From assembly GCF_004015185.1 (NCBI RefSeq), contig NZ_CP025746.1, positions 5,783,776 to 5,847,775 on the forward strand: a stretch of 64,000 nt of DNA, written 5' to 3'. Under the pieces are notes generated by a model, which made no database searches, was not told the origin of the DNA, and saw only the letters and a program-made list of their open reading frames with translations. Origin of the DNA: Clostridium manihotivorum. Its GTDB lineage: Bacteria; Bacillota; Clostridia; Clostridiales; Clostridiaceae. The translations under genes were made by a program, and so were the position numbers. Positions 44,733 through 52,749 of the stretch are shown one piece after another (the stretch's first letter is position 1; each line of letters opens with the position of its first letter).

Positions 44733-45392
44733 CTATATCAATTTTCTTAAATCTGAAATATCATTTATGATTATATCAGCATCGTCTAACTCTCCAGGCA
44801 ATCCAAAGCCATAGCTGCAGCCTATTGTAAATATTCGGTTTTTTCTTCCAGCCTCTATATCCTGTTTTCTATCACCTACTATAACCATCTCTTTTGGGTA
44901 ACTTTTCTTTATAATATTTAAAATCTCATACTTTGGTATATAATCATACTCCTCGGAACATGCCAATTCTTCAAAGTAGTTGTCTAAGTTAAAAAGCTTT
45001 TCGTGACAATCTCTGTAATAAATCTTACAATTACTAATAAAAACAAGCTTAATATGTTTATCTTTAAGATATTCTAAGGTTTCTATAGCTCCTTCATATA
45101 GTTCTGGTTTTCCTGACTCAATTAAGGACTTCATTTCTCCAGCTATGATTTTACTAGCCTTATCTCTTATGTTGTCACTAAGACTTGGCATAAACTCTCT
45201 CCACATATCGCTTGGATTGAAACCAAGCCAGTAGCTTATTTCTCTGTCTGTCCACTGCCTTTCTTCTGCATACCCGTTTTCAATTAAAAAATCATATGCT
45301 TTTCTAAAGGCTGGACCGTAGATTTTTATGCTATTATGCAAAGTTCCATCATAATCGAAGAAAATTGTTTTTATTTTTTCAAACTTGAGCAT
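44733..45392 (-). CDS. HAD-superfamily phosphatase next to ribH
   Basis: A 219-residue HAD hydrolase of the phosphoglycolate-phosphatase type. Motif I is FFDYDGTLHNS (nucleophile Asp at position 13 or so, second Asp two later), motif II VFISNCK, and motifs III/IV KYEILNIIKKSYPKEMVIVGDRKQDIEAGRKN. An alpha-helical cap lies between I and II. It starts six bases after ribH with no strong site of its own, so translation is probably coupled. HAD phosphatases remove the phosphate from the pyrimidine intermediate of riboflavin synthesis in Bacillus and E. coli, and this one may do so here. That is inferred from position; a general phosphatase is possible. Confidence 0.8.
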   Translation of the reverse strand: MLKFEKIKTIFFDYDGTLHNSIKIYGPAFRKAYDFLIENGYAEERQWTDREISYWLGFNPSDMWREFMPSLSDNIRDKASKIIAGEMKSLIESGKPELYEGAIETLEYLKDKHIKLVFISNCKIYYRDCHEKLFNLDNYFEELACSEEYDYIPKYEILNIIKKSYPKEMVIVGDRKQDIEAGRKNRIFTIGCSYGFGLPGELDDADIIINDISDLRKLI

Positions 45393-45398
45393 ATATTT

Positions 45399-45863
45399 TT
45401 ACTTAAACTCTCTAAGAAGGTTTGCCATTTCTATGGCTGTAATAGCAGCATCATAGCCCTTATTTCCTGCTTTTGTTCCAGCTCTTTCTATGGCTTGCTC
45501 TATGGTATCAGTAGTTAATACACCAAATATCACTGGAACCTCTGTCTCTAGAGATACACTAGCTATACCTTTTGAAACCTCACTAGACACATAGTCAAAA
45601 TGTGGAGTTGATCCTTTTATTACTGCTCCAAGGCATATTACTGCATCGTATTTATTTGATTTAGCTAGCTTCTTAGCTATTAGTGGTATCTCAAAAGCTC
45701 CAGGCACCCAAGCTATTTCTATTTCGTTTTCTAAAGCTCCATGTCTCTTTAACCCATCTAAAGCTCCTGACAAAAGCTTTCCGCCTATAAACTCATTAAA
45801 TCTTCCTACAATAATTCCAAACTTTAAACCTTGTGCAATTAGCTTTCCTTCATATATTTTCAT
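45399..45863 (-). CDS. ribH: 6,7-dimethyl-8-ribityllumazine synthase
   Basis: A 154-residue enzyme that joins the ribitylamino-pyrimidine and 3,4-dihydroxybutanone phosphate. Family marks are GIIVGRFNEFIGGKLLSGALDGLKRHG, WVPGAFEIPLIAKKLA, VICLGAVIKGSTPHFDYVSSEVSKGIASV (catalytic His within the HFDYV segment) and PVIFGVLTTDTIEQAIERAGTKAGNKGYDAA. The length is normal. The ATG follows AGGAGGAAT. It is downstream of ribB, separated by 165 bp that hold a family A mini-element. Confidence 0.97.
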   Translation of the reverse strand: MKIYEGKLIAQGLKFGIIVGRFNEFIGGKLLSGALDGLKRHGALENEIEIAWVPGAFEIPLIAKKLAKSNKYDAVICLGAVIKGSTPHFDYVSSEVSKGIASVSLETEVPVIFGVLTTDTIEQAIERAGTKAGNKGYDAAITAIEMANLLREFK

Positions 45864-45933
45864 ATTTTATTCCTCCTATTTTTTAACACTTTATTGATTT
45901 TAGATTTTTATTATAAATAAAAATATTTAATAC

Positions 45934-45984
45934 TGTTGAAATTAAGCGATTATACTGCAAATCTATACATACTTAATTTCAACA
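45934..45984. mobile_element. Family A mini-element inside the rib operon (A4)
   Basis: A 51-bp element, TGTTGAAATTAAGCG at the left and ACTTAATTTCAACA at the right, with hardly any interior. The flanks (TTTAATAC on the left, ACTTTAA on the right) match the flanks of A1. It lies between ribB and ribH and can form a hairpin in the mRNA. Confidence 0.8.
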
Positions 45985-46028
45985 CAACACTTTAAAGCAA
46001 ATATTACATAAGACTAAACTAACAATTA

Positions 46029-46637
46029 CTATATAGCTTCTCTATACTTTATTAAATCAGCCACTGTTATGATTTTTAGATCATGTACTTTTACAAAATC
46101 CATAAGGTCTGGAACTCTTGCCATGGTACCATCTTCATTCATAATCTCACATATAACTCCAGCAGGGTACAAACCCGCAAGCCTAGCTAGATCAACAGCA
46201 GATTCAGTATGACCATTTCTCTCTAACACACCGCCATTCTTAGCTTCAATCGGAAATATATGTCCTGGTCTTCTCAAGTCTGATGGTTTTGTAGCTGGAT
46301 CTAGCACCTTTAAAACTGTAGCTGCTCTTTCATAAGCAGATATACCAGTAGTTGTTTCTATTGCATCTATAGAAACTGTAAAGGCAGTTTTATGAGACTC
46401 AGTATTTTGTGGTACCATCTGGTTTATTTCAAGTTCCATCAATCTTTCTTTATTAACTGGCATGCAGATTAGACCTCTGGCATACTTAGTCATAAAGTTA
46501 ATAGCTTCAGGAGTAACTTTTTCAGCAGCCATTAACAAATCGCCTTCATTTTCTCTATCCTCATCATCTACAACTACAATCATCTTTCCAAGTTTTATGT
46601 CTTCAATTGCCTCTAATACTGTATTAAATTTACTCAT
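46029..46637 (-). CDS. ribB: 3,4-dihydroxy-2-butanone-4-phosphate synthase
   Basis: A 202-residue enzyme that turns ribulose 5-phosphate into the four-carbon unit of riboflavin. The acidic metal loop VVDDEDRENEGDLLMAAE and RRPGHIFPIEAKNGGVLERNGHTESAVDLARLAG are diagnostic. It is the single-domain form: the GTP cyclohydrolase II domain that Firmicutes usually fuse here (ribBA) is missing and must be encoded elsewhere. The ATG follows CGGAGGAATA. Confidence 0.96.
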   Translation of the reverse strand: MSKFNTVLEAIEDIKLGKMIVVVDDEDRENEGDLLMAAEKVTPEAINFMTKYARGLICMPVNKERLMELEINQMVPQNTESHKTAFTVSIDAIETTTGISAYERAATVLKVLDPATKPSDLRRPGHIFPIEAKNGGVLERNGHTESAVDLARLAGLYPAGVICEIMNEDGTMARVPDLMDFVKVHDLKIITVADLIKYREAI

Positions 46638-46721
46638 TTCAATATTCCTCCGTTAAATATCTCGTGTACACTCTTGTATACCGATTGATTTTATTTACAA
46701 TTTATAAATGTAATTAGCTCT

Positions 46722-47372
46722 CTAAGCAAAGCCATTATCTTTTAAAAAATCCATACTTATATCTTCTTTTTTGCTATCTCTATTGTTCATGCCAAGAATT
46801 TTCTCAACATATTTTCCTACAACATCACATTCTAAATTCACTTCATCACCAAGATGCTTGCTTAAAAGAGTTGTCATGGTCTTAGTATGAGGTATTATAG
46901 AAACTCTAAAAGAAGCTTCATCTACGTAAGCTACAGTAAGACTCACCCCATCTATAGCAATAGATCCTTTTTCCACCACATACTTAAGTATAGTTTCATC
47001 TGCTGATATTGTTATCCAAACTGCATTAGCCTCTTCTAAAAACTTTTCTATCTTTCCTACTCCATCTATATGTCCACTAACCATATGTCCGCCTAATCTA
47101 TCACTTAATCTTAAAGCTCTTTCCAGGTTGACCTTACTGCCTCTTTCAAGATCTTTAAGATTACTTCTTCTCATAGTTTCTGCCATTACATCAACAGTAA
47201 ACTTGCCATGGTAAAATGAAGTTACTGTAAGGCAAACTCCATTGGTACAGATACTGTCTCCAAGCTTCACTTCATCTAATACTGTTTTAGCACCTATTGT
47301 TATTACTGCTGATTTTTCTGTTTTATCTATTTTTTCAACAGTGCCTATTTCCTCTATTAACCCAGTAAAAAT
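46722..47372 (-). CDS. ribE: Riboflavin synthase alpha chain
   Basis: About 217 residues, two homologous lumazine-binding domains: FTGLIEEIGTVEKI ... GDSICTNGVCLTV ... and SGHIDGVGKI ... KGSIAIDGVSLTVAYV. It dismutates two lumazines to riboflavin. The start is odd. The family begins M-F-T-G; here F-T-G is preceded by two ATT codons and then a GTG. The ribosome-binding site GAGGTGA (47379-47385) touches the GTG directly, which is too close, while the second ATT (47370-47372) is nine bases from the GAGG core. I therefore mark 47372 as the start with an ATT codon; the alternative is GTG at 47378, giving two extra residues. The gene is 17 bp after ribD. Confidence 0.92.
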   Translation of the reverse strand: MFTGLIEEIGTVEKIDKTEKSAVITIGAKTVLDEVKLGDSICTNGVCLTVTSFYHGKFTVDVMAETMRRSNLKDLERGSKVNLERALRLSDRLGGHMVSGHIDGVGKIEKFLEEANAVWITISADETILKYVVEKGSIAIDGVSLTVAYVDEASFRVSIIPHTKTMTTLLSKHLGDEVNLECDVVGKYVEKILGMNNRDSKKEDISMDFLKDNGFA

Positions 47373-47394
47373 AATCACTCACCTCACTTTTACT

Positions 47395-47832
47395 TTAAAT
47401 ATTTTTAGATATATAGTTTATAAACTCTTCATTAAGAGCTTTTGCTTCCGTTTCCATTACGCCCAACACTACTTCTACGCCATTATCTCTCAAATGTTTT
47501 ATGCCTTTCCCTGACACTAGAGGATTTGGGTCTTCCATGCCTATAACAACTTTTTTGATGTTTTTTTCTACTATAGCCTTTGCACAAGGAGGGGTCTTTC
47601 CATAATGTGAGCAAGGCTCTAGATTAACATACATGGTTGCACCACTAACATCTTCTGATGCATTTTCAAAGGCATTGACCTCTGCATGATTGCCTCCATA
47701 AACCATATGATACCCTTCTCCAATAACTTTTCCATCTTTCACAATTACAGCTCCCACCAGTGGATTAGGGCTAACATGACCGCTACCCTTTTCTGCCAGT
47801 TCCAATGCTCTCTTCATAAACTTGACATCCAT
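47395..47832 (-). CDS. ribD: Riboflavin-specific deaminase, deaminase domain only
   Basis: A 145-residue zinc deaminase: HAE (His49, Glu51) and PCSHYGKTPPC (Cys74, Cys83) bind zinc, and SPNPLVGAVIVKDG is typical of RibD. It deaminates the pyrimidine ring after GTP opening. The usual bifunctional RibD is about 360 residues with a C-terminal reductase; this protein stops at LNEEFINYISKNI, exactly where the reductase begins in the family. No reductase frame follows before ribE at 47378. The ATG start follows TGGAGTGA. It is the first gene of the operon after the FMN riboswitch. Confidence 0.92.
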   Translation of the reverse strand: MDVKFMKRALELAEKGSGHVSPNPLVGAVIVKDGKVIGEGYHMVYGGNHAEVNAFENASEDVSGATMYVNLEPCSHYGKTPPCAKAIVEKNIKKVVIGMEDPNPLVSGKGIKHLRDNGVEVVLGVMETEAKALNEEFINYISKNI

Positions 47833-47938
47833 AAAAAATCACTCCAGTCACTTTTTTATAATTGGCGGGCTTTAATTTTCTTCTCTTTAGGACAAATATT
47901 TTATAAGCTTTATTTAGTTTTCCATTTATTCAAGTATA

Positions 47939-48032
47939 GATGTACCCCTTGGCTATAAAATTTTTACTTTCAGCTCTTCTTTTAGAAATCAGACAAGCCT
48001 TTAATAAAGATTTTATATTGAAGGGGAACTCT
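47939..48032. mobile_element. Family B element, diverged, in the rib leader (B4)
   Basis: A 94-bp element with ends GATGTACCCCTTGG and TTGAAGGGGAACTC. It has the same length and inner plan as B1 and B3 but has drifted. It lies between the leader terminator and ribD. Confidence 0.6.
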
Positions 48033-48046
48033 ATAAACTTTTAAGA

Positions 48047-48085
48047 GAAAAAAATTAAAGCCCTGAGAAATAAATTTCTCAGGGC
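48047..48085 (-). terminator. Leader terminator of the riboflavin operon
   Basis: An 11-bp perfect stem GCCCTGAGAAA / TTTCTCAGGGC, followed on the minus strand by TTTAATTTTTTT. It lies about 280 bases downstream of the FMN aptamer. Its first arm contains GCCCTGA, the exact complement of TCAGGGC at the aptamer's 5' edge, so aptamer folding and antitermination could be mutually exclusive. Confidence 0.85.
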
Positions 48086-48160
48086 GTAAAATACTCACTT
48101 TATCTATTAATAATTTCACAATATATTTATAAACACAAAATATTTTCATGCTTAAACATA

Positions 48161-48255
48161 GATGTACCACCTCATATTAAGATTTATATTTTCAAGCTCT
48201 CCTCTTATAACCATGAGGGTCTTTGAAAATATATTTCTTATTGAAGTGGTACATC
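48161..48255. mobile_element. Family B element in the rib leader (B3)
   Basis: A 95-bp element with ends GATGTACCACCTCA and TTGAAGTGGTACATC and an imperfect mirror-image inside. It sits between the FMN aptamer and the leader terminator and lengthens that gap. Confidence 0.85.
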
Positions 48256-48361
48256 TTCAAAAGCAAAATAGATTAAATAAATCTATAGTTCTCAATAAAA
48301 ATATAAATTACTGTGTCATTTAAATATATAACTACTCATATTAATAAATTACTTTATTAAT

Positions 48362-48465
48362 CTTCTTCTATCCAGACTTTACTGTCGGCCTCGGAGTCTC
48401 ACCGAATCTGCCTTACGGCTCGCGGGCTATACCGCCGGTAGGGATTCACACCCTGCCCTGAAGAT
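48362..48465 (-). ncRNA. FMN riboswitch (RFN element)
   Basis: On the minus strand the conserved blocks appear in order: CTTCAGGGCAGGGTG, AATCCCTACCGGCGGT, AGCCCGCGAGC, CAGATTCGGTGAGACTCCG, AGGCCGACAGT, AGTCTGGAT and GAAG. These are the six-stem FMN aptamer. It lies 530 bases before ribD. High FMN would stabilise the aptamer and allow the terminator at 48047-48085 to form. Confidence 0.97.
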
Positions 48466-48483
48466 ATTTATTTAATTTTCTTC

Positions 48484-48512
48484 AATATAACACTACTAAA
48501 ATAATTTGTCAA
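48484..48512 (-). promoter_or_regulatory. Promoter of the riboflavin operon
   Basis: On the minus strand consensus TTGACA (48507-48512), 17 bp, TATATT (48484-48489), about 20 bases before the riboswitch. Confidence 0.85.
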
Positions 48513-48543
48513 CCTGATAAAATTTTAACGTTTTTAATTTACA

Positions 48544-48915
48544 CTAAGCCATTACATCTATAATATTTCCAGTAGGATACTGAATAGAAGACTTGGATTT
48601 TTCATCATCCTTATCTTTTGAAATTACTTTTGACACTTGGCCATTATTGGTACTAACACTCTCATTATTTTTAGATGCGTTTGTTTTTTCTGCTTGCCTT
48701 TGCTGTATCTCAGCCTCAAGCTGTTCAATCTGTGCCTCAATAGTTTTTACTTGCTGCTGTTTTGTCTTTTCATCTTCCTTACTTGAGTTAACTTTTTGTA
48801 GTTGACTCTCTAAACTTGCTTTTTGCTTCTCAAGCTGAGATACGTCATCACTGCTGCTAGTGGTACTAAAAGATGTATTAGCTGTACTTGATGACGACAC
48901 TGACGAAATATTCAT
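48544..48915 (-). CDS. FlxA-like small coiled-coil protein
   Basis: A 123-residue protein with a Ser/Thr-rich N-terminus, a coiled coil at about 25-75 (VSQLEKQKASLESQLQKVN, QQVKTIEAQIEQLEAEIQQRQAEK) and a polar tail with IIDVMA. This plan is that of the FlxA-like family, found near flagellar or sporulation genes and of unknown function. The ATG follows GTAGGAGGC. It is monocistronic and read away from the riboflavin promoter in the same direction. Confidence 0.7.
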   Translation of the reverse strand: MNISSVSSSSTANTSFSTTSSSDDVSQLEKQKASLESQLQKVNSSKEDEKTKQQQVKTIEAQIEQLEAEIQQRQAEKTNASKNNESVSTNNGQVSKVISKDKDDEKSKSSIQYPTGNIIDVMA

Positions 48916-49063
48916 ATATATGCCTCCTACCTATAATTAGTTTCTTTCCAACCTTATTATGGCATAAGACTATGTTTTCTTTATGTGAATTTCCCAATAA
49001 AAAGACAAGCTTTTTATTATCGGTCTCGTGTACTTTAGCATTCATTACAGCTTCCTAGACAGC

Positions 49064-49102
49064 AAAAAATCCTAATCAGCTCCTCACTAAACTGATTAGG
49101 AT
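49064..49102 (-). terminator. Terminator of the Cof-type phosphatase gene
   Basis: Stem ATCCTAATCAG / CTGATTAGGAT followed on the minus strand by TTTTT. Confidence 0.9.
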
Positions 49103-49144
49103 CTTCTATGGTCTAAAAATATTTTTGGGCTATATTAAATAATA

Positions 49145-49951
49145 TTAGCCTGCTAATATAAACTTTTCTATTACTTCAGCAACACCATCTTCTTCATTTG
49201 TTGAGGTTACATAATTAGCTACTTGTTTTACTTCGTCAAAGGCATTGCCCATAGCAACTCCAAGACCAGCAAATTCTATCATATGAAGGTCATTGCCAGC
49301 ATCACCTACACAGATTACTTCTTCTTGCTTAATACCTAAATGTTCCGCAAGAGCTCTTACACCTTCTCCTTTATTGCTTTCCTTATTTAAGAATTCTAGG
49401 AAGTATGGTGCACTTCTTACAACTGTATATTTTTCATATACTTCTTTAGGTAACTTTTCTATAGCAGCTTCTAGTATTTCAGGCTCATCAACCATCATTA
49501 CTTTTGCAATATCTTCATCCACTGAAACCTCATTAAAATCTACTATTCCTACCTCAATACCATTTATTGTTGCTTCAACTTCAGTATATTTGCTCATCTT
49601 CGGAGTAATACATCCATTATCAGTAAAAGCATGGATATTAAGTCCTAGTTCCTTACTAAGGTTGTACAAATATCTTAAGTCGCTTCCCTTTAATACAGTT
49701 TTACCAATAACTTCTTTAGTTTTTGTATTTTGAATCAATGCACCATTAAAACTTAGTACATATTCATTTTCAGCAATTAATTCTAACTCTTCTAAGTATC
49801 TAGTCAAACCTTGAACAGGTCTTCCAGAAGCAATAACTACTTTAACGCCTCTCTTTTTAGCACTTCTTATTGCCTTCTTTGTCATATCTGAAATTGTCTT
49901 ATCTTCTTTTAATAAAGTACCATCCATATCTATAGCAATTAATTTATACAT
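49145..49951 (-). CDS. Cof-type HAD-IIB phosphatase
   Basis: About 268 residues. Motif I is LIAIDMDGTLLKED, motif II VIASGRP, motif III Lys in the NKGEGVRAL segment, and motif IV GDAGNDLHMIEFAGLGVAMGNA. A type-IIB cap lies between motifs II and III. Such enzymes dephosphorylate sugar phosphates, FMN or pyridoxal phosphate with broad specificity. I choose the ATG at 49949-49951, where the family usually starts (MYKLIAIDMDGT); an ATG four codons earlier touches the GGGGG site too closely. It is related to the gene at 59533-60366. Confidence 0.9.
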   Translation of the reverse strand: MYKLIAIDMDGTLLKEDKTISDMTKKAIRSAKKRGVKVVIASGRPVQGLTRYLEELELIAENEYVLSFNGALIQNTKTKEVIGKTVLKGSDLRYLYNLSKELGLNIHAFTDNGCITPKMSKYTEVEATINGIEVGIVDFNEVSVDEDIAKVMMVDEPEILEAAIEKLPKEVYEKYTVVRSAPYFLEFLNKESNKGEGVRALAEHLGIKQEEVICVGDAGNDLHMIEFAGLGVAMGNAFDEVKQVANYVTSTNEEDGVAEVIEKFILAG

Positions 49952-50133
49952 AAGCTTACTCATCCCCCGTTATGTTTTTACGACTTTATTATACCATTGA
50001 TTGAGTTATTGTTGGATAATAATAATATGGTATTAGATAAAAATATGTACATTTTGTAACGATTACACTTGTTTTATTGTGTTCTATAGTGTATTAAGTT
50101 ATCTGAATATTTCAAGTTTATCTATAGCTATTA

Positions 50134-50233
50134 TAGGGTTCCAACTTAAACTATTAATTTATACGTGCCCGAAAATCCCCAGAAGCCGGGATTTTAGAAC
50201 AAGTATAAATTAAGTTTTCGTAATGGAACCCTA
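50134..50233. mobile_element. Family C palindromic repeat (C2)
   Basis: A 100-bp element with ends TAGGGTTCCA and TGGAACCCTA. Its interior matches C1 (CGTGCCCGAAAATCCCCAGA, then GGGATTTTAGAACAAG). It fills much of the gap between the Cof gene and the divergent NTPase gene. Confidence 0.88.
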
Positions 50234-50362
50234 TAGTAACCAAAGTATTCCTTTTACTAATCCTTCATTGAAATGCTTGTCTAAAACTGCTATAATAACT
50301 TTGTTTTCATAAAATTCGAATTCTAAAAGTTTATTAGAATAATTTATGCGGGGGTTTGTAAA

Positions 50363-50917
50363 ATGCCAATTAGAATTGCAATTCTAGGTGGTCCTAGATG
50401 TGGAAAAACCACATTAATACAACAGTTATATGTAGATATGAAGATTAAAGGCTTAAATGTAGGTGCTGCAACTGAATATAGTACTGAGTACCTTAGAGAA
50501 AAAGGAATGATTGAATCTATTGCAGAACAGTATGGTATTTATTTAGGACAAAAGAATATAGAGGATTCTCTAAATGATTTTGACTATGCAGTTACTGACT
50601 ATGCTACTTTTGTGCCTTATATATACGGCCGTTTCATGCTTGGCGATAAAAAAAGAACAGTAAAAGATAAAGAGATTTTAAAGGATTTATACTCACTTGC
50701 GCTTAAAGATTTGGACAAGTACGATCATATCTTCTTTGTTCCAAGAGAGTTTGGATATACTAAAGATGGTGTAAGATGGCAAGATGAAACTGCCGCTGAG
50801 GGTATAGACCTAGCCATAAAGCAATTCTTAGACTCAGAAAACGTTAATTATCAAGTTATCGAAGGTAACACAAAGGAAAGATGCGAAAAGATACTATCTA
50901 TCTTAGACATACAGTAA
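50363..50917 (+). CDS. P-loop NTPase/kinase, AAA_28/NadR-like
   Basis: A 184-residue protein with Walker A GGPRCGKTTL near the N-terminus, a possible Walker B/base region NDFDYAVTDYATFVPYIYGR, and HIFFVPREFGYTKDGVRWQDETAAEGID, whose R-x3-D-E recalls the sugar/nucleotide kinase active site of NadR-type NMN or ribosylnicotinamide kinases. There is no HTH or adenylyltransferase domain. It could phosphorylate a small metabolite; the substrate is not known. The ATG follows CGGGGG. It is alone, with a terminator at 51069-51102. Confidence 0.72.
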   Translation: MPIRIAILGGPRCGKTTLIQQLYVDMKIKGLNVGAATEYSTEYLREKGMIESIAEQYGIYLGQKNIEDSLNDFDYAVTDYATFVPYIYGRFMLGDKKRTVKDKEILKDLYSLALKDLDKYDHIFFVPREFGYTKDGVRWQDETAAEGIDLAIKQFLDSENVNYQVIEGNTKERCEKILSILDIQ

Positions 50918-51012
50918 AAAGGTTTTGATAAAGTACATATTTTCTTAGCTGAACCTACCAGTATAAAGGCTTTAAATTAGCTACTTATGGTAAACAGTAA
51001 AAAATTAAATTA

Positions 51013-51062
51013 TGTCGCCTGCCATCATTTCTTCCCATACGTTCAGAAAAGGCAGATGCACA
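51013..51062. repeat. Family D hairpin, free-standing copy (D3)
   Basis: TGTCGCCTGCC pairs imperfectly with GGCAGATGCACA around CATACGTTCAGAAAA. The same 50-bp unit is embedded in A3 (27500-27553) and A2 (about 60683-60733), so it moves or is copied independently of A. Confidence 0.75.
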
Positions 51063-51068
51063 AAAAAA

Positions 51069-51102
51069 GTCGCTGAAGCAAGATCGCTTCAGCGGCTTTT
51101 TT
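51069..51102. terminator. Bidirectional terminator between NTPase and prfC genes
   Basis: GTCGCTGAAGC / GCTTCAGCGGC with TTTTTT on the plus side and seven T on the minus side. It serves the convergent NTPase and release-factor genes. Confidence 0.9.
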
Positions 51103-51156
51103 ACTGTCTAGGTCAGAAACCTTTTTTACTTATAGTCAATATTTAATAACTATAGA

Positions 51157-52749
51157 TTATTCTGTCTTACCTATATCTGAAAGTACCAAGCCTTTATTAT
51201 GATCTAGAGCCCAGCTTATACCCCAGTCATTTTGGAATATAAGAAGATTTCTATCTCTAAAGTCTTTAACCTTCTTAGTATCTGAAGTTAGGTTTAACTT
51301 ATCAACATCTATATCATCATTTTCTATCCATCTTACATATCTATAAGATGATCTATCCATTTTTATGTCAACATTGTATTCACTCTTCAATCTATATTCT
51401 AGAACTTCGAATTGAAGTACACCTACAACTCCAACTATTATCTCTTCCATTCCAACATAGAATTCTTTAAATACTTGGATGGCACCCTCTTGAGCTATTT
51501 GACTTATTCCTTTTATAAATTGCTTTCTCTTCATGGTATCCACAGGCCTTACTCTTGCAAAGTGCTCAGGAGCAAAGGTAGGAATTCCTTCAAATTTGAA
51601 TTTTGAAGAATCAAAGCATAAGGTATCCCCTATTGAGAATATACCTGGGTCAAATACACCGATAATGTCTCCAGCATATGCTTCATCAATTATTTCTCTA
51701 TCTTGAGCCAAAAATTGTTGAGGTTGTGTAAGTTTTATCTTCTTTCCACCTTGTACGTGATTAACTTCCATTCCTTTTTCAAACTTACCTGAGCATATTC
51801 TCATAAAGGCTATTCTATCTCTATGAGCCTTATTCATATTAGCTTGAATCTTAAATACGAAAGCTGAGAAATCTTCCTTGAAAGGATCTATTTCTCCTTT
51901 GCTTGATTTTCTTGGAAGTGGTGATGACGTAAGTTGTAAAAAGTCCTTTAGAAATGGCTCTACACCAAAGTTAGTTAGTGCTGATCCGAAGAAAACTGGT
52001 GAAAGATCTCCAGTTCTAACCTTTTCAAGATCAAAATCGTCACCTGCTATATCTAAGAGCTCTATATCTTCCATAAGCTTAGAATGAAGTGCTTCTCCTA
52101 AAAGGTCCTTAAATACTGGATCTGAAACATCTCCTTCTACCGCATTAACTTCTGTCTGTCCGTGATTGCCGCCATTGAATACCTCTATAGAGTTGTTATT
52201 TCTTGCATATACACCTTTAAAGTCTTTTCCTGAGCCTATAGGCCAATTCATAGGATATGACTTTATCCCAAGTTCTCTTTCTATGTCCTCTAAAAGCTGA
52301 AATGGATCCTGAGCTTCTCTATCCATCTTGTTTATAAATGTGAATATAGGAATACCTCTTAAGGAACAAACATGGAACAGCTTCCTAGTCTGATCTTCCA
52401 CACCCTTTGCAGCATCAATTACCATTACAGCACTATCTGCAGCCATCAAGGTTCTATAAGTATCCTCTGAGAAGTCTTGGTGTCCTGGAGTGTCCAATAT
52501 ATTTATACAGTATCCATCATAGTTAAACTGCATAACTGATGATGTTACTGATATACCTCTTTGTTTTTCTATTTCCATCCAGTCAGAAACAGCATGCTTA
52601 GATGCTTTTCTAGCCTTTACAGAACCGGCAAGTCTTATAGCGCCTCCGTATAATAGAAGCTTTTCTGTAAGTGTAGTTTTACCTGCGTCAGGGTGAGAAA
52701 TTATAGCGAAGGTACGTCTTTTTTCTATCTCTTCAATAAACTCTGCCAC
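51157..52749 (-). CDS. prfC: Peptide chain release factor 3
   Basis: A 530-residue translational GTPase that recycles RF1/RF2 from the ribosome. The G domain shows ISHPDAGKTTLTEKLL (G1), GISVTSSV (G2), DTPGHQDFSEDT (G3) and FINKMDRE (G4); the fold then runs through PVFFGSALTNFGVEPFL to VGVLQFEVLEYRL near the end, as in RF3. I place the start at GTG 52747-52749 because GGAGG lies seven bases upstream and the family opens at FIEEIEKRRTFAI; an ATG 17 codons earlier would add unusual sequence. The gene is not essential in most bacteria. Confidence 0.96.
   Translation of the reverse strand: MAEFIEEIEKRRTFAIISHPDAGKTTLTEKLLLYGGAIRLAGSVKARKASKHAVSDWMEIEKQRGISVTSSVMQFNYDGYCINILDTPGHQDFSEDTYRTLMAADSAVMVIDAAKGVEDQTRKLFHVCSLRGIPIFTFINKMDREAQDPFQLLEDIERELGIKSYPMNWPIGSGKDFKGVYARNNNSIEVFNGGNHGQTEVNAVEGDVSDPVFKDLLGEALHSKLMEDIELLDIAGDDFDLEKVRTGDLSPVFFGSALTNFGVEPFLKDFLQLTSSPLPRKSSKGEIDPFKEDFSAFVFKIQANMNKAHRDRIAFMRICSGKFEKGMEVNHVQGGKKIKLTQPQQFLAQDREIIDEAYAGDIIGVFDPGIFSIGDTLCFDSSKFKFEGIPTFAPEHFARVRPVDTMKRKQFIKGISQIAQEGAIQVFKEFYVGMEEIIVGVVGVLQFEVLEYRLKSEYNVDIKMDRSSYRYVRWIENDDIDVDKLNLTSDTKKVKDFRDRNLLIFQNDWGISWALDHNKGLVLSDIGKTE

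Noticed and set aside
47982..48170. A 62-codon frame in the riboflavin leader
   Set aside because: It runs across the leader terminator and two family B elements; it would be an artefact of the repeats.
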